Shown here piece by piece: positions 44,486 to 52,916 of a DNA stretch of 64,000 nt (position 1 is its first letter; the number at the start of each line of letters is the position of its first letter). The notes under the pieces were generated by a model. That model was not told where the DNA came from. It made no database searches and worked only from the letters and a program-made list of their open reading frames with translations. The position numbers and the translations under genes were made by a program. The stretch is from Bacteroidota bacterium (GTDB taxonomy: Bacteria > Bacteroidota > Bacteroidia > Chitinophagales > Chitinophagaceae). The stretch spans positions 372,001-436,000 of the forward strand of contig JAIUNV010000002.1 of assembly GCA_020161435.1 (NCBI GenBank). The letters run 5' to 3'.

Positions 44486-45532
44486 ATGGCCGATTTATCA
44501 ACTTTCGACGTAAACAGTGCAGGCAATCCCAACAACAATATTTTTGGATTGCCCTTTTCTGAAACCGATGCCCAATTAGTAATTGTACCAGTACCATGGG
44601 AGGTTACGGTAAGCTCCACAGCAGGCACCGCCCGGGCTTCAGAGCAGGTGTTCAAAGCTTCTTTGCAGGTAGACATTTTTGATTTGGATACCCCCGACGC
44701 CTGGAAGAAAGGGTTTTACATGCGCCCCATCGACAGAAAGCTGCTGCTCAAAAGCGACTTTTTGCGCAAAGAAGCCGAGCTCTTTATCGACTTCATTTCC
44801 AGAGGCGAAGACATAAAGGCCAACCGCTTTATGTGCAAGAGCATTAAAGACATCAACGAGGGATCGGACCATATGAACAGCTGGGTGTACGAGCAAACCA
44901 GCGACCTGCTAAAAGCAGGTAAACAGGTGGGGCTGCTCGGTGGCGACCACAGCACATCGCTGGGCTATTGGAAAGCACAGGCCGAACAACACGAATCGTT
45001 TGGCATATTGCAGATAGATGCCCACTGCGACCTGCGCCCTTCTTACGAGTTTTTTAAATATAGCCACGCCAGTGTGGTATACAATGGTTTGGAAGAAATA
45101 CCACAGCTGGAAAAAGTGGTGCAAATTGGTGTTCGTGATTTTAGCCAGGGCGAATGGGAATACCTGCAACAGCACAAGAACCGCATCCATTGTTTCTTCG
45201 ACCGTGACCTGAAAAGGCGCCGCTTTGAAGGCGACAACTGGCAGCAGATTTGCGACGACATTATTGCACAGCTGCCACAAAAAGTACACCTCAGCTACGA
45301 TATAGACGGCCTCAACCCCAAGCTTTGCCCCCGCACCGGCACTCCGGTGGATGGCGGTTTTGAATCCGAAGAAATCATTTACCTGCTTCGGCGCCTGCTG
45401 GCCAGCGGCCGCCAGCTTATTGGTTTCGATTTGGTAGAAATAGGCATTGGCGAAAGCGGTTGGGATGCTAACGTGGGGGCCCGTCAGCTTTGGAAAATTT
45501 GCAACATGATGGTAAGCCAACCGAAGGCGTAA
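44486..45532 (+). CDS. Agmatinase/arginase-family (ureohydrolase) protein
   Basis: 348 aa. A Mn-dependent hydrolase of guanidino or formimino compounds (arginase, agmatinase, formimidoylglutamase family). Metal-site motifs: LLGGDHSTSLGYW (His), ILQIDAHCDLRPS (DxHxD) and LSYDIDGLNP (DxD). Further Gly-rich motifs GTPVDGGFESEE and FDLVEIG follow, as in the family. The N-terminal 100 residues are unusual, with an inserted Lys/Asp-rich segment (MRPIDRKLLLKSDFL). The start at 44486 was preferred because a -7 box lies just upstream and the extended frame is rich in non-family residues. The true substrate cannot be read. The ATG of the next gene lies 32 bases beyond the stop. Confidence 0.86.
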   Translation: MADLSTFDVNSAGNPNNNIFGLPFSETDAQLVIVPVPWEVTVSSTAGTARASEQVFKASLQVDIFDLDTPDAWKKGFYMRPIDRKLLLKSDFLRKEAELFIDFISRGEDIKANRFMCKSIKDINEGSDHMNSWVYEQTSDLLKAGKQVGLLGGDHSTSLGYWKAQAEQHESFGILQIDAHCDLRPSYEFFKYSHASVVYNGLEEIPQLEKVVQIGVRDFSQGEWEYLQQHKNRIHCFFDRDLKRRRFEGDNWQQICDDIIAQLPQKVHLSYDIDGLNPKLCPRTGTPVDGGFESEEIIYLLRRLLASGRQLIGFDLVEIGIGESGWDANVGARQLWKICNMMVSQPKA

Positions 45533-45549
45533 TCTGTTGGTATAGCAGG

Positions 45550-45557
45550 TACATTTG
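45550..45557 (+). promoter_or_regulatory. Candidate -7 box of the downstream membrane-protein gene
   Basis: TACATTTG, an exact TAnnTTTG match, 15 bases downstream of the preceding stop and eight bases before the ATG at 45565. An internal promoter would permit separate expression. Confidence 0.4.
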
Positions 45558-45564
45558 CAACCTT

Positions 45565-46164
45565 ATGCAGCAAGAGGAAACCGCAACAGCATCATCGGGC
45601 GACTTTGACTACGTCATCACCCTCAAATCGCCGGGGTACAAACATGTGAACATCGTGAGTCAGGTGTTGCTGCTCATTTTCTTGACAGCCTACTTTTACT
45701 ATCTCATAAGGCTGGGCATGTTTGGCACCAACCTTTGGCTGGTAGTGATTCCCCTACTTATTATTGGTTTGTGGTTGTACGGCTGGGTGCGCAGCGCCGA
45801 CAAATCTTTTCAGGTAAACTACCGCATGGAACTGATGGTGGCTGCCATGGCCTGGATGCTGCTGCCGTTGGCCAAATATCATGTGTGGTTTGGCGTGGGT
45901 TACGCCATCATGTCGGTAATAGAGCGTTGGGTAAAATTTCCTGACGAGATAGGATTTACAAAAGAAAAAGTGGTGCGCAATTCTTTTCCCAAAAAGAAAT
46001 ACGAATGGTTTGAAATTGATAACGTGATGATCAGGGACAACATTTTTACCCTCGACCTGCGCAACAACCACATCATTCAAAAAGAATTAGACGAACCTGT
46101 TTCAGCAGAACTAATTGCAGAGTTTAATGCGTATTGCAAAGAGCAATTGCATTTTCGTATATAA
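45565..46164 (+). CDS. Hypothetical membrane protein, 199 aa
   Basis: Not recognised. Soluble N-terminus (MQQEETATASSGDFDYVITLKSP), then two hydrophobic helices (about 31-53, VNIVSQVLLLIFLTAYFYYLI, and about 58-78, LWLVVIPLLIIGLWLYGWV), a more weakly hydrophobic stretch around AMAWMLLPLAKYHVWFGVGYAI, and a cytoplasmic PH-like beta segment (FPKKKYEWFEIDNVMIRDNIFTLDLRNN). The last part resembles bPH/YcxB-type domains that sense membrane context, but the match is only impressionistic. The frame extends upstream to 45490; the ATG at 45565 was chosen because it does not overlap the previous gene. Confidence 0.72.
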   Translation: MQQEETATASSGDFDYVITLKSPGYKHVNIVSQVLLLIFLTAYFYYLIRLGMFGTNLWLVVIPLLIIGLWLYGWVRSADKSFQVNYRMELMVAAMAWMLLPLAKYHVWFGVGYAIMSVIERWVKFPDEIGFTKEKVVRNSFPKKKYEWFEIDNVMIRDNIFTLDLRNNHIIQKELDEPVSAELIAEFNAYCKEQLHFRI

Positions 46165-46266
46165 CCCCTTTTTTTGAACCATAAAGCACACACTAAGGAG
46201 CACAAAGGGTTTGCTATTACTTAATAACCCATTGCCTAATTATTCATTTCCCATTCAATTTTTCAT

Positions 46267-47595
46267 ATGACTCCATATTTACTATACAGCGACGGCAACG
46301 GCAACATTTTTGAAGACCAAACCCTCTACGCCATTGGCCGTAGTGGATGGGATGCGTTTGAAGTGCCCGAAGAAAGCTGGATTGTATTGCCCGATGGCGG
46401 CAACCTATACGAACTGCCCGGCCGCAAAGGCATTGGCATAGATGTGGAAACGGGAGAAATGCGCCTCTGCGACAAAGGCTGGGCGGTAGCGGCTTTCATT
46501 CCGCCGGCACATACCAACCTGTTTTTGGCCGCTTACGAAACCGCACCCGATGCACCAACACTACCCTTGTTTTGCTACACGGCAGCCGGTTGGTACAATG
46601 ATCAGTTTTATGTTACAGCTGTACGGGTAGAAAGAGATGTGCGTCAGGAATGTGCGGGATACGATGATGATACCATTGCCAATGGTGCCACGCATTTGAT
46701 GGAAGCATATTCGCACAACAGACTGGTAAAGCACCTGATGGAAAACTGTTGCAATACCTACAACTGCCCCGCTGCCCGCAACATGGCCATGGGCCGTTGG
46801 GAATGCCCCGTGCCAAGCTCTCCTGCCTGCAATGCCAACTGCGTAGGTTGTGTAAGCTTTCAGCCGGAAGATGAAACCATTACCAGCCCGCAAGACCGCC
46901 TCACTTTTAAGCCCACGCCTGAAGAGATTGTGGAGTTTACCGTACCGCATCTGGAAACTGCTCCCTACCCCATCATCAGCTTTGGGCAAGGCTGCGAAGG
47001 TGAGCCGCTGCTGATGTGGGAAACCATCCGCGATGCTATCATCGAAATTCGGAAGCATACCAAAAAAGGCTCTATCAATATCAACACCAACGGTAGCAAG
47101 CCGGCTGCGGTAGAAGCCTTGTGCCAGGCGGGTTTAGACAGTATTCGGGTAAGTACCAACAGTGCCCGAAGCGAAATTTATACGCCCTACTATCGCCCCA
47201 ATAATTACCAGTTTGAAGACATAGTTGAAAGCCTGAAAGTAGCCCGAAAATATGGTGTGTGGACGAGCATCAACTACTTCGTTTTCCCCGGCATGACGGA
47301 TAGCGAAGCAGAATACGAAGCGCTGCGCAAACTGATAAAGGAAACAGATTTATGCATGATTCAGTGGCGTAATTTCAATATTGACCCCGATTGGTATTTG
47401 GGTAAAATAAATGTAGCCGATGCCGGCGAATGCATGGGCGTACAGCAAATGATGAACCTGATTCATGAAGAGTTTCCAAACTTGAAATTCGGCTACTTCA
47501 ATCCGCCTATCGAACGCATCAAAGGCGATTACAACAACGACTTCGCCCATTGGAAAGAAGAGTTGGGAGGCTATGTTGTAACAAATGAAGTATGA
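46267..47595 (+). CDS. Radical SAM protein with extra cysteines
   Basis: 442 aa. The radical SAM cluster motif is CX3CX2C at Cys188, Cys192, Cys195 (ACNANCVGC). A glycine-rich SAM segment follows (ISFGQGCEGEPLL), then NINTNGSKPAAVEALCQAG and SIRVSTNSA. It is preceded by an unusual N-terminal domain of about 160 residues, beta-rich at first, and by four more cysteines at 161, 162, 167 and 180 (ENCCNTYNCPA to WECP), which could bind a second cluster or metal. The C-terminal part has FPGMTDSEAE and WRNFNIDPDWY. No substrate or partner is evident from the neighbours (a membrane protein and a TauE/SafE transporter). Function unassigned. Confidence 0.8.
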   Translation: MTPYLLYSDGNGNIFEDQTLYAIGRSGWDAFEVPEESWIVLPDGGNLYELPGRKGIGIDVETGEMRLCDKGWAVAAFIPPAHTNLFLAAYETAPDAPTLPLFCYTAAGWYNDQFYVTAVRVERDVRQECAGYDDDTIANGATHLMEAYSHNRLVKHLMENCCNTYNCPAARNMAMGRWECPVPSSPACNANCVGCVSFQPEDETITSPQDRLTFKPTPEEIVEFTVPHLETAPYPIISFGQGCEGEPLLMWETIRDAIIEIRKHTKKGSININTNGSKPAAVEALCQAGLDSIRVSTNSARSEIYTPYYRPNNYQFEDIVESLKVARKYGVWTSINYFVFPGMTDSEAEYEALRKLIKETDLCMIQWRNFNIDPDWYLGKINVADAGECMGVQQMMNLIHEEFPNLKFGYFNPPIERIKGDYNNDFAHWKEELGGYVVTNEV

Positions 47596-47608
47596 GCTTA
47601 TGAATGAT

Positions 47609-47675
<67 letters not shown>

Positions 47676-47729
47676 CAGCCCCAATCAACTCATTAACCAA
47701 TCAACTAATCAACCTCTCCACTCCATCCT

Positions 47730-48491
47730 TTGGCCAGTTCTCTTATTATCGTTTGCATAGCAGCATTTGCCGCCGGCTTTATTGATGCTGTGGTAGGGGG
47801 TGGCGGACTGGTGCAAACACCGGCCATGCTCATCACTTTTCCCAATGCACCGGTGGCTACCCTGCTGGGTACGGTAAAGATTCCATCCTTTTGTGGTACG
47901 GCGGTATCGGCGTATCAATACAGCAAACGCATCGACATCCGCTGGAAGCTGATTCTATGGGTAGCACTGGCAGCATTTAGTGCGGCCATGTTTGGCTCGT
48001 ACATGGTGAGTGTGCTCAACAATGGCATTCTCAAACCCATTATACTGTGTGTGCTGGTGTTGGTGGCATTGTTTACCTACACCCGCAAAACCCTGGGGCA
48101 GCAGCATGACGAAATCCCGTATACAGAAGCGTTATGGAAAGGGATTGTTGCTGGTTTGCTCATTGGTTTTTACGATGGCTTTATTGGCCCCGGTACCGGT
48201 AGCTTTTTGGTATTGGTGTTCATCACCATTATTGGTCATGATTTTATGCATGCCAGTGCCCATGCCAAAATGATTAACCTTGCTACCAATCTGGCATCCA
48301 TTATTTATTTTTCATTTACGGGCAATATCATGTTTGAGCTGGCCATCCCCATGGCCATTTGCAATATGGCCGGCGGTTGGGCTGGCACCAAAATGGCCCT
48401 GCTCAAAGGCAACCGCTTCATCCGTATTTTCTTTTTACTGGTGGTGACTGGTACCATCATTCGCTTTGCGTATGATATTTTCTTTCGGTAA
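47730..48491 (+). CDS. TauE/SafE (TSUP)-family transporter (TTG start)
   Basis: 253-aa inner membrane permease of the sulfite/organosulfonate exporter family. Two related halves: the N-terminal half has AAFAAGFIDAVVGGGGLVQTPA and the second half GLLIGFYDGFIGPGTGSFLVL, the duplicated Gly-rich signatures of TSUP proteins. About seven to eight hydrophobic helices are visible. The substrate is unknown; an oxidised sulfur compound is possible, and sulfur genes lie nearby (49442-51319), but that is a weak link. The frame opens with TTG at 47730; the next ATG would delete the first Gly-rich motif, so TTG is the likely start. The stop is 36 bases from the EamA gene. Confidence 0.88.
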   Translation: MASSLIIVCIAAFAAGFIDAVVGGGGLVQTPAMLITFPNAPVATLLGTVKIPSFCGTAVSAYQYSKRIDIRWKLILWVALAAFSAAMFGSYMVSVLNNGILKPIILCVLVLVALFTYTRKTLGQQHDEIPYTEALWKGIVAGLLIGFYDGFIGPGTGSFLVLVFITIIGHDFMHASAHAKMINLATNLASIIYFSFTGNIMFELAIPMAICNMAGGWAGTKMALLKGNRFIRIFFLLVVTGTIIRFAYDIFFR

Positions 48492-48511
48492 AAGCACAGC
48501 AAACCTTCCTG

Positions 48512-48519
48512 TACATTTG
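48512..48519 (+). promoter_or_regulatory. Candidate -7 box of the EamA transporter gene
   Basis: TACATTTG, an exact TAnnTTTG match. It ends only eight bases before the TTG start at 48528, which would make the transcript leaderless or nearly so. Confidence 0.45.
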
Positions 48520-48527
48520 CCAGCGTT

Positions 48528-49445
48528 TTGAGCAACAAGCAACATACTATTGAAGGCATTGGATTGGCTGTATTGGCCACGCTGGTGTGGAGTGGCAACT
48601 TCATTGTGGCCCGTGCCATCAATCAGGATATACCTCCTTTTATGCTGGCTTTTTTGCGTTGGGGTACGGCGTCCATCATCATGTTGCCCATTGGCTGGGC
48701 GGCTTTCCGGCAAGATTGGGCGGCCATTAAAAAAGCCTTGCCCATTGTTACGTTTGCAGCATTCACGGGCATCAGTTTGTTCAACACCTTTATTTATGTG
48801 GCAGGACATTTTTCTTCTGCCATTAGCCTGGCGTTGATTGGCACCACTTCTTCTCCTGTATTTTCATTTATACTGGCCCGTATTTTTTTAAAAGAAAGAA
48901 TACCGGCATGGCGCATGCTGGGCCTGCTCATTTGCATCAGCGGCATTTTGCTGTTGCTCAGCCAGGGCAGTTTGGAAGTGCTGTTGCATTTCAGGTTTAC
49001 ACAAGGCGACTGGTGGATTTTAGCAGCAGCATTATCCTTTGCCTTGTACAATATTGCCACCCGCAAAAAGCCAGCCACCATTTCACCCAAAGCCTATCTC
49101 TTCAGCACCTTTTGGATAGGCACCATCATACTGCTACCCTTTGCATTATTAGAGGTGGGCATGGGGGCCACAATAAACTGGAGCTGGTCTTTGGCAGGTA
49201 TCGTGCTCTACCTTGGTGCAGGTGCTTCTGTTATTTCATTCTTGTGCTGGAACATAGCCATAGCAAGGCTTGGCGCAGCCCGCACCGCTATTTTCGGCAA
49301 TCTCATTCCTGTATTCAGCAGCATTGAAGCCGTGCTGATTTTACACGAAAAAATTACCTGGATTCACATCCTCGGCATGACGGTGGTAATTGTTGGCCTC
49401 ATCATTGCCAACCTCCGTGCAACTGCAGCAATCCCCAAGCGTTAG
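48528..49445 (+). CDS. EamA/DMT-family transporter (TTG start)
   Basis: 305 aa, ten hydrophobic helices in two EamA repeats: first repeat LAVLATLVWSGNFIVARAI to GTTSSPVFSFILARIFLKERI, second repeat LAAALSFALYNIATRKK to FGNLIPVFSSIEAVLILHE, each ending in the characteristic last-helix Glu. Such drug/metabolite transporters export amino acids, nucleosides or toxic compounds; no substrate can be read. The start is TTG at 48528, the only codon compatible with the full first helix. The stop overlaps by three bases the stop codon of the convergent gene on the minus strand. Promoter TACATTTG lies just upstream. Confidence 0.86.
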   Translation: MSNKQHTIEGIGLAVLATLVWSGNFIVARAINQDIPPFMLAFLRWGTASIIMLPIGWAAFRQDWAAIKKALPIVTFAAFTGISLFNTFIYVAGHFSSAISLALIGTTSSPVFSFILARIFLKERIPAWRMLGLLICISGILLLLSQGSLEVLLHFRFTQGDWWILAAALSFALYNIATRKKPATISPKAYLFSTFWIGTIILLPFALLEVGMGATINWSWSLAGIVLYLGAGASVISFLCWNIAIARLGAARTAIFGNLIPVFSSIEAVLILHEKITWIHILGMTVVIVGLIIANLRATAAIPKR

Positions 49446-50848
49446 CTCAGGGCTGCTGTATCTTTTTCTGTAGGTATTTCTTTTATTTCGCTAATGGCGG
49501 TGAAGCCACCCAATACATTCCGCACATTGTGCAGGCCCTGGCGCTTAATGAGCGAAGCAGCAATAACACTGCGATAACCAGCAGCACAATGCAGGTAAAT
49601 ATTTGCTTCTTCGGGCAGCGTAGCAATGCGCATAGTGTCGTTCATTTCGCTGAGTGCAAGATGGGTGGCACCTACAATATGACCTTCCGAAAATTCAACT
49701 TCGTTGCGTACGTCTACTACCAATAATTTATCGTCGTGTGGTAAGTCCATGGCCAGTTCATCGGCTTCAATATCGATGATAATATCGAGTTGCTTTCCTG
49801 CATTTAGCCAGCTATCAAAACCACCTGCCAAATGACCGGCAAATTGCTCAAAACCAACACGGGCAAGCCTTGTAACAGATTCTTCTTCTTTACCGGGTTC
49901 GGTAATCAACACGATTGGTTGATCGAAGGGTAGCATACTACCAGCCCATTCTGCGAATCGACCTTCGAGGCCAATGCTCACCGAACCAGGGATAAAGCCA
50001 TTGGTAAAAACAGTAGCCGCTCTGGTATCCAGTAAAATGGTATTTCCTTCTTCCATCAACGCTTCTACTTCGGCCACAGTCAGGGCTTTCATGCCTTTGT
50101 CCAACACTTCTTCAAATGGTGCATAGCCTTTTTGATTGATGGCTGCATTCACCGCGAAATATACAGGTGCATCTTTCAAACCTGTAGTAACGGCTGTAAC
50201 GAAAGCAGCTTTGCTTTCAGCCTGTAGCGCATAATTGGTTTGCTTTTGCTGACCAATGGTGCTGAAGGTTTCGGGGCCAAGATTTTTGCCGCAGGCGCTA
50301 CCGGGGCCATGGGCAGGATACACCAATACCTCATTGGGCAGGGTGGCCAGTTTTTGTTGCAACGAATCGTAGAGCATGCCCGCCAGTTCTTCGCTGCTCA
50401 GGTTGCCGCTGCTGAGGTCGGGGCGGCCTACATCACCAATAAACAACGTATCGCCGGTGAACACAGCATGTGCACTACCATCTGCATTGCGCAGCAACCA
50501 ACAAGTGCTTTCCAAGGTGTGGCCGGGTGTATGCAGGGCTTCTATGCTGAGTTCACCCAGTTGAAAACTTTCGCCATCTTTTGCTATTTGCACCGGATAG
50601 CGGGTTTGAGTACCGGGACCATACACAATGGGGGCACCGGTAGCTTTCGATAAGTCGATGTGTCCACTAACGAAGTCGGCATGAAAATGCGTTTCGAAAA
50701 TGTATTTGATGCTAGCCTTGCGATCGGCTGCCAACTGCGTGTAGGTTTGATAGTCACGCAGTGGGTCGATGATGGCGGCTTCGCCATTGCTTTCAATATA
50801 ATAAGCGGCCTCACTCAGGCAGCTGGTGTACAATTGCTGGATATACAT
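49442..50848 (-). CDS. Metallo-beta-lactamase/rhodanese fusion (persulfide dioxygenase-like)
   Basis: 468 aa. The N-terminal MBL-fold domain (1-250) has THFHADFVSGH, TPGHTLESTCW and FTGDTLFIGDVGRPDL, as in ETHE1/persulfide dioxygenases that oxidise glutathione or low-molecular-weight persulfide with O2. Two rhodanese domains follow (about 265-355 and 365-460). In the first, the catalytic cysteine loop reads ITEPGKEEES and lacks Cys. The second has the loop LHCAAGYRS with an active-site Cys. The single-chain arrangement recalls CstB-like enzymes. An ArsR regulator gene lies upstream on the same strand, separated by a palindrome. Its stop codon overlaps that of the convergent EamA gene. Confidence 0.88.
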   Translation of the reverse strand: MYIQQLYTSCLSEAAYYIESNGEAAIIDPLRDYQTYTQLAADRKASIKYIFETHFHADFVSGHIDLSKATGAPIVYGPGTQTRYPVQIAKDGESFQLGELSIEALHTPGHTLESTCWLLRNADGSAHAVFTGDTLFIGDVGRPDLSSGNLSSEELAGMLYDSLQQKLATLPNEVLVYPAHGPGSACGKNLGPETFSTIGQQKQTNYALQAESKAAFVTAVTTGLKDAPVYFAVNAAINQKGYAPFEEVLDKGMKALTVAEVEALMEEGNTILLDTRAATVFTNGFIPGSVSIGLEGRFAEWAGSMLPFDQPIVLITEPGKEEESVTRLARVGFEQFAGHLAGGFDSWLNAGKQLDIIIDIEADELAMDLPHDDKLLVVDVRNEVEFSEGHIVGATHLALSEMNDTMRIATLPEEANIYLHCAAGYRSVIAASLIKRQGLHNVRNVLGGFTAISEIKEIPTEKDTAALS

Positions 50849-50898
50849 GCGTATAAATATTAGGCTGCAAAAGAATGACGAAAAATGTTTATTAAATA

Positions 50899-50927
50899 CT
50901 AATGCAGGCCTTGAGGACCTGCATTAG
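50899..50927. promoter_or_regulatory. Inverted repeat between arsR-type gene and persulfide dioxygenase
   Basis: CTAATGCAGG and CCTGCATTAG are perfectly complementary over ten bases with a nine-base loop (CCTTGAGGA). It lies 51 bases before the dioxygenase ATG. It could be an operator for the ArsR protein, a transcription attenuator, or a REP-like repeat. Confidence 0.45.
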
Positions 50928-50971
50928 CCAAATTATTGCTAGAGATAGCTTATTATCGAGAACAAGTGCTT

Positions 50972-51319
50972 TTAGAACTTGCCGACCAACGATTTTGAAA
51001 TCTTGAAAATTTCTTCGATGCGGGCAGCACTCACGGAGTAAAAAATAAACTTTCCTTCACGACGGGTTTCTACAATACCTGCCCGGCGCAACAGTGCCAG
51101 GTGCTGCGAAGCAACTGACTGCTCCAACCGCAGCTTTACATAAATTTCAGTAACGGTCAATTCCTCTTTGTCGTGCAACAACCGGATGATTTGTAAGCGA
51201 AGCTTATGGTTCAATGCCCGGATGATTAAATCTGCTTTTTTTAGTGTGAGTAACTCTACAGTAATTTCTTTTCGAGTGCCAGAGAAAAGCACCAGATGGT
51301 GTTGATTGCTTGTCGCCAT
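50972..51319 (-). CDS. ArsR-family winged-helix repressor
   Basis: 115 aa. A winged HTH of the ArsR/SmtB type: LNHKLRLQIIRLLHDKEELTVTEIY (helices 2-3), LEQSVASQHLALLRRAGIV (recognition helix) and TRREGKFIFYSVS (wing). The protein has no cysteine, so it cannot use the Cys-pair sensing known from BigR/SqrR-type sulfide repressors; sensing must rely on other residues or on another ligand. It lies upstream of the persulfide dioxygenase-like gene on the same strand, with a palindrome in the gap, so control of that gene is the obvious guess. Confidence 0.87.
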   Translation of the reverse strand: MATSNQHHLVLFSGTRKEITVELLTLKKADLIIRALNHKLRLQIIRLLHDKEELTVTEIYVKLRLEQSVASQHLALLRRAGIVETRREGKFIFYSVSAARIEEIFKISKSLVGKF

Positions 51320-51561
51320 GTTTCTTTCGTGATTAAAGTGTAAAATGCAGTGAGTGGGGAGTGAATTCCATTTACCTGAAACAGCTGCAAATTACTTTTT
51401 TATCGCATCCATCTTTTACCACATATATAAAAAAAGCCTAAATCTATTTATAAATAAAATGAACAATACTCCTTTAAATTAGCCTTTGTTCACAAAGGAT
51501 TGCAAGGTTATATACAAATGTTAAGCTACTGCTGAAATAAAGGCGAACAGCCGGTCTTGAC

Positions 51562-52239
51562 TTAAACAACAGTTCGAACTGGCTGATAGAAAGCTTTGCA
51601 ATAAAAAGGCTCTGCATAGGCTACATCTGCAAAATGCTCTTGCTGAAATATCTGAGTAGAAATACGGGCAAAAGCTTGCAACAAACTATCAGTTGATAAT
51701 ACTATTTCATCGGTGCTACTAATCAGTTGCACCCACTTGGCAGCACCAGAGCCAGCAAAACAAATGGCCGAAGACGCTCTTTCTTGTTGAAGCCATTCTG
51801 GAGTAAGCAACACTGCAGTATCTGGCAAAACCGATTGCAGTTGAGCGTTGTACAACCCCGCAAAAACTTCCATTCTGCGGGCATCTATCATGGGGCAAAA
51901 CAAAGTAGCTGTTGGTTGCTGTAACTGCATAGCAGTAGCCATCAATTGCAAAGTCGACAGAGTAATCAACGGTATTTGCAAGGCAAAGCAGAGTCCTTTT
52001 GCTGCAGCCAAACCTACCCGCAAACCGGTATAACTTCCTGGCCCGTTGCTTACCGCCACAGCACACAATTCTTTCAATGAAATGTTTTCTTGCTTCAATA
52101 TGTCAGCAATGGCAGGTTGTAAAAATGAAGCATGGGTTTGTTGCTCATGGTTTACCCTTTGTGCAAGCAGTGCGCCATTTTTTACCAACCCTACCAAACC
52201 AATTTCGGTGGCGGTATCAATACACAAAATATAACTCAT
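51562..52239 (-). CDS. tsaB: tRNA threonylcarbamoyladenosine biosynthesis protein TsaB
   Basis: 225 aa, ASKHA-fold partner of TsaD in the t6A37 modification of ANN-decoding tRNAs. The N-terminus ILCIDTATEIGLVGLVKNG has the phosphate-binding turn, followed by the TsaB signature AVSNGPGSYTGLRVGLAAAKGL and LFCPMIDARRMEVFAGLYN. The metal/ATP residues of TsaD are absent, as expected for TsaB. The ATG overlaps the stop of the upstream gene by four bases (ATGA), so the two are translationally coupled. Essential in most bacteria. No tsaD or tsaE lies in the window. Confidence 0.92.
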   Translation of the reverse strand: MSYILCIDTATEIGLVGLVKNGALLAQRVNHEQQTHASFLQPAIADILKQENISLKELCAVAVSNGPGSYTGLRVGLAAAKGLCFALQIPLITLSTLQLMATAMQLQQPTATLFCPMIDARRMEVFAGLYNAQLQSVLPDTAVLLTPEWLQQERASSAICFAGSGAAKWVQLISSTDEIVLSTDSLLQAFARISTQIFQQEHFADVAYAEPFYCKAFYQPVRTVV

Positions 52240-52850
52240 GAGGCAACACTTTTTTGCAGTAAAGGGTGTGGCAAATATCGCTTGTCGGCTTCACTCATTT
52301 TTTGCAGCAATGCCCATACGTTATACGCTCCAATTGTATCCAACCATTCCCAAGGTCCTTTGGGATAATTGGTGCCGAGTTTCATGGCAATATCCATGTC
52401 ATCCGCCGAACTGATATGATCTGCCAAACCATAAAATGCTTCATTAATAATGCTGCATACCACCCTTGGTGCCACTAACCCCGGCTGTGCTGCCACCTGT
52501 GTGAGTTGCTTGCCCAGCAAGGTTTGAAGGTGTTGCATTTCTTCGGAATGAATGGCTTCGGATTGGTCTGTACTGATTTCCCACAAAGGCCGTTGCCAAA
52601 AACTATTCCATCCGCAAAAGCGGGCATGTGTGGGCTGATGTTTCAGTGCATAATCACCCAATGGATCATTAACCAATACCCAACTACGTAAATGAGCAAT
52701 GGGCACAGGAGGAATTTCCATGCAAATCAACAATGCCGCAATTTCCAGCGGAATGGAGTGCCAATCTGCACTCACCTTCCAATGCGCAGGCACATCGGCA
52801 AGGGGCTGCAGCAGGCCATGAGGATCGTAAGCATAAACAATATCAGACAT
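52236..52850 (-). CDS. 3-hydroxyacyl-CoA dehydrogenase C-terminal-domain protein lacking the NAD domain
   Basis: 204 aa. The C-terminal half matches the all-helical 3HCDH substrate/dimer domain: GLVAPRVVCSIINEAFYGL, ADDMDIAMKLGTNYPKGPWEW and DTIGAYNVW. Complete enzymes have an N-terminal NAD-binding Rossmann domain (about 180 aa) with GxGxxG. Here the N-terminal 90 residues instead start MSDIVYAYDPHGLLQPL and show no such motif, so dehydrogenase activity is doubtful. Its stop overlaps the tsaB ATG by four bases. A divergent promoter region is shared with ridA. The function is unknown; a CoA-binding or scaffolding role is possible. Confidence 0.72.
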   Translation of the reverse strand: MSDIVYAYDPHGLLQPLADVPAHWKVSADWHSIPLEIAALLICMEIPPVPIAHLRSWVLVNDPLGDYALKHQPTHARFCGWNSFWQRPLWEISTDQSEAIHSEEMQHLQTLLGKQLTQVAAQPGLVAPRVVCSIINEAFYGLADHISSADDMDIAMKLGTNYPKGPWEWLDTIGAYNVWALLQKMSEADKRYLPHPLLQKSVAS

Positions 52851-52883
52851 GTTGGCAAAATTGAAGGATTGCAGTCAAAGAGC

Positions 52884-52891
52884 TACATTCG
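52884..52891 (+). promoter_or_regulatory. Candidate promoter of ridA
   Basis: TACATTCG resembles TAnnTTTG. A TTG at 52861-52863 lies 20 bases upstream, the usual -33 spacing in this phylum. The ATG follows 25 bases later. Confidence 0.5.
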
Positions 52892-52916
52892 TTTTTCTTC
52901 AAACTGAACTAGTAGT

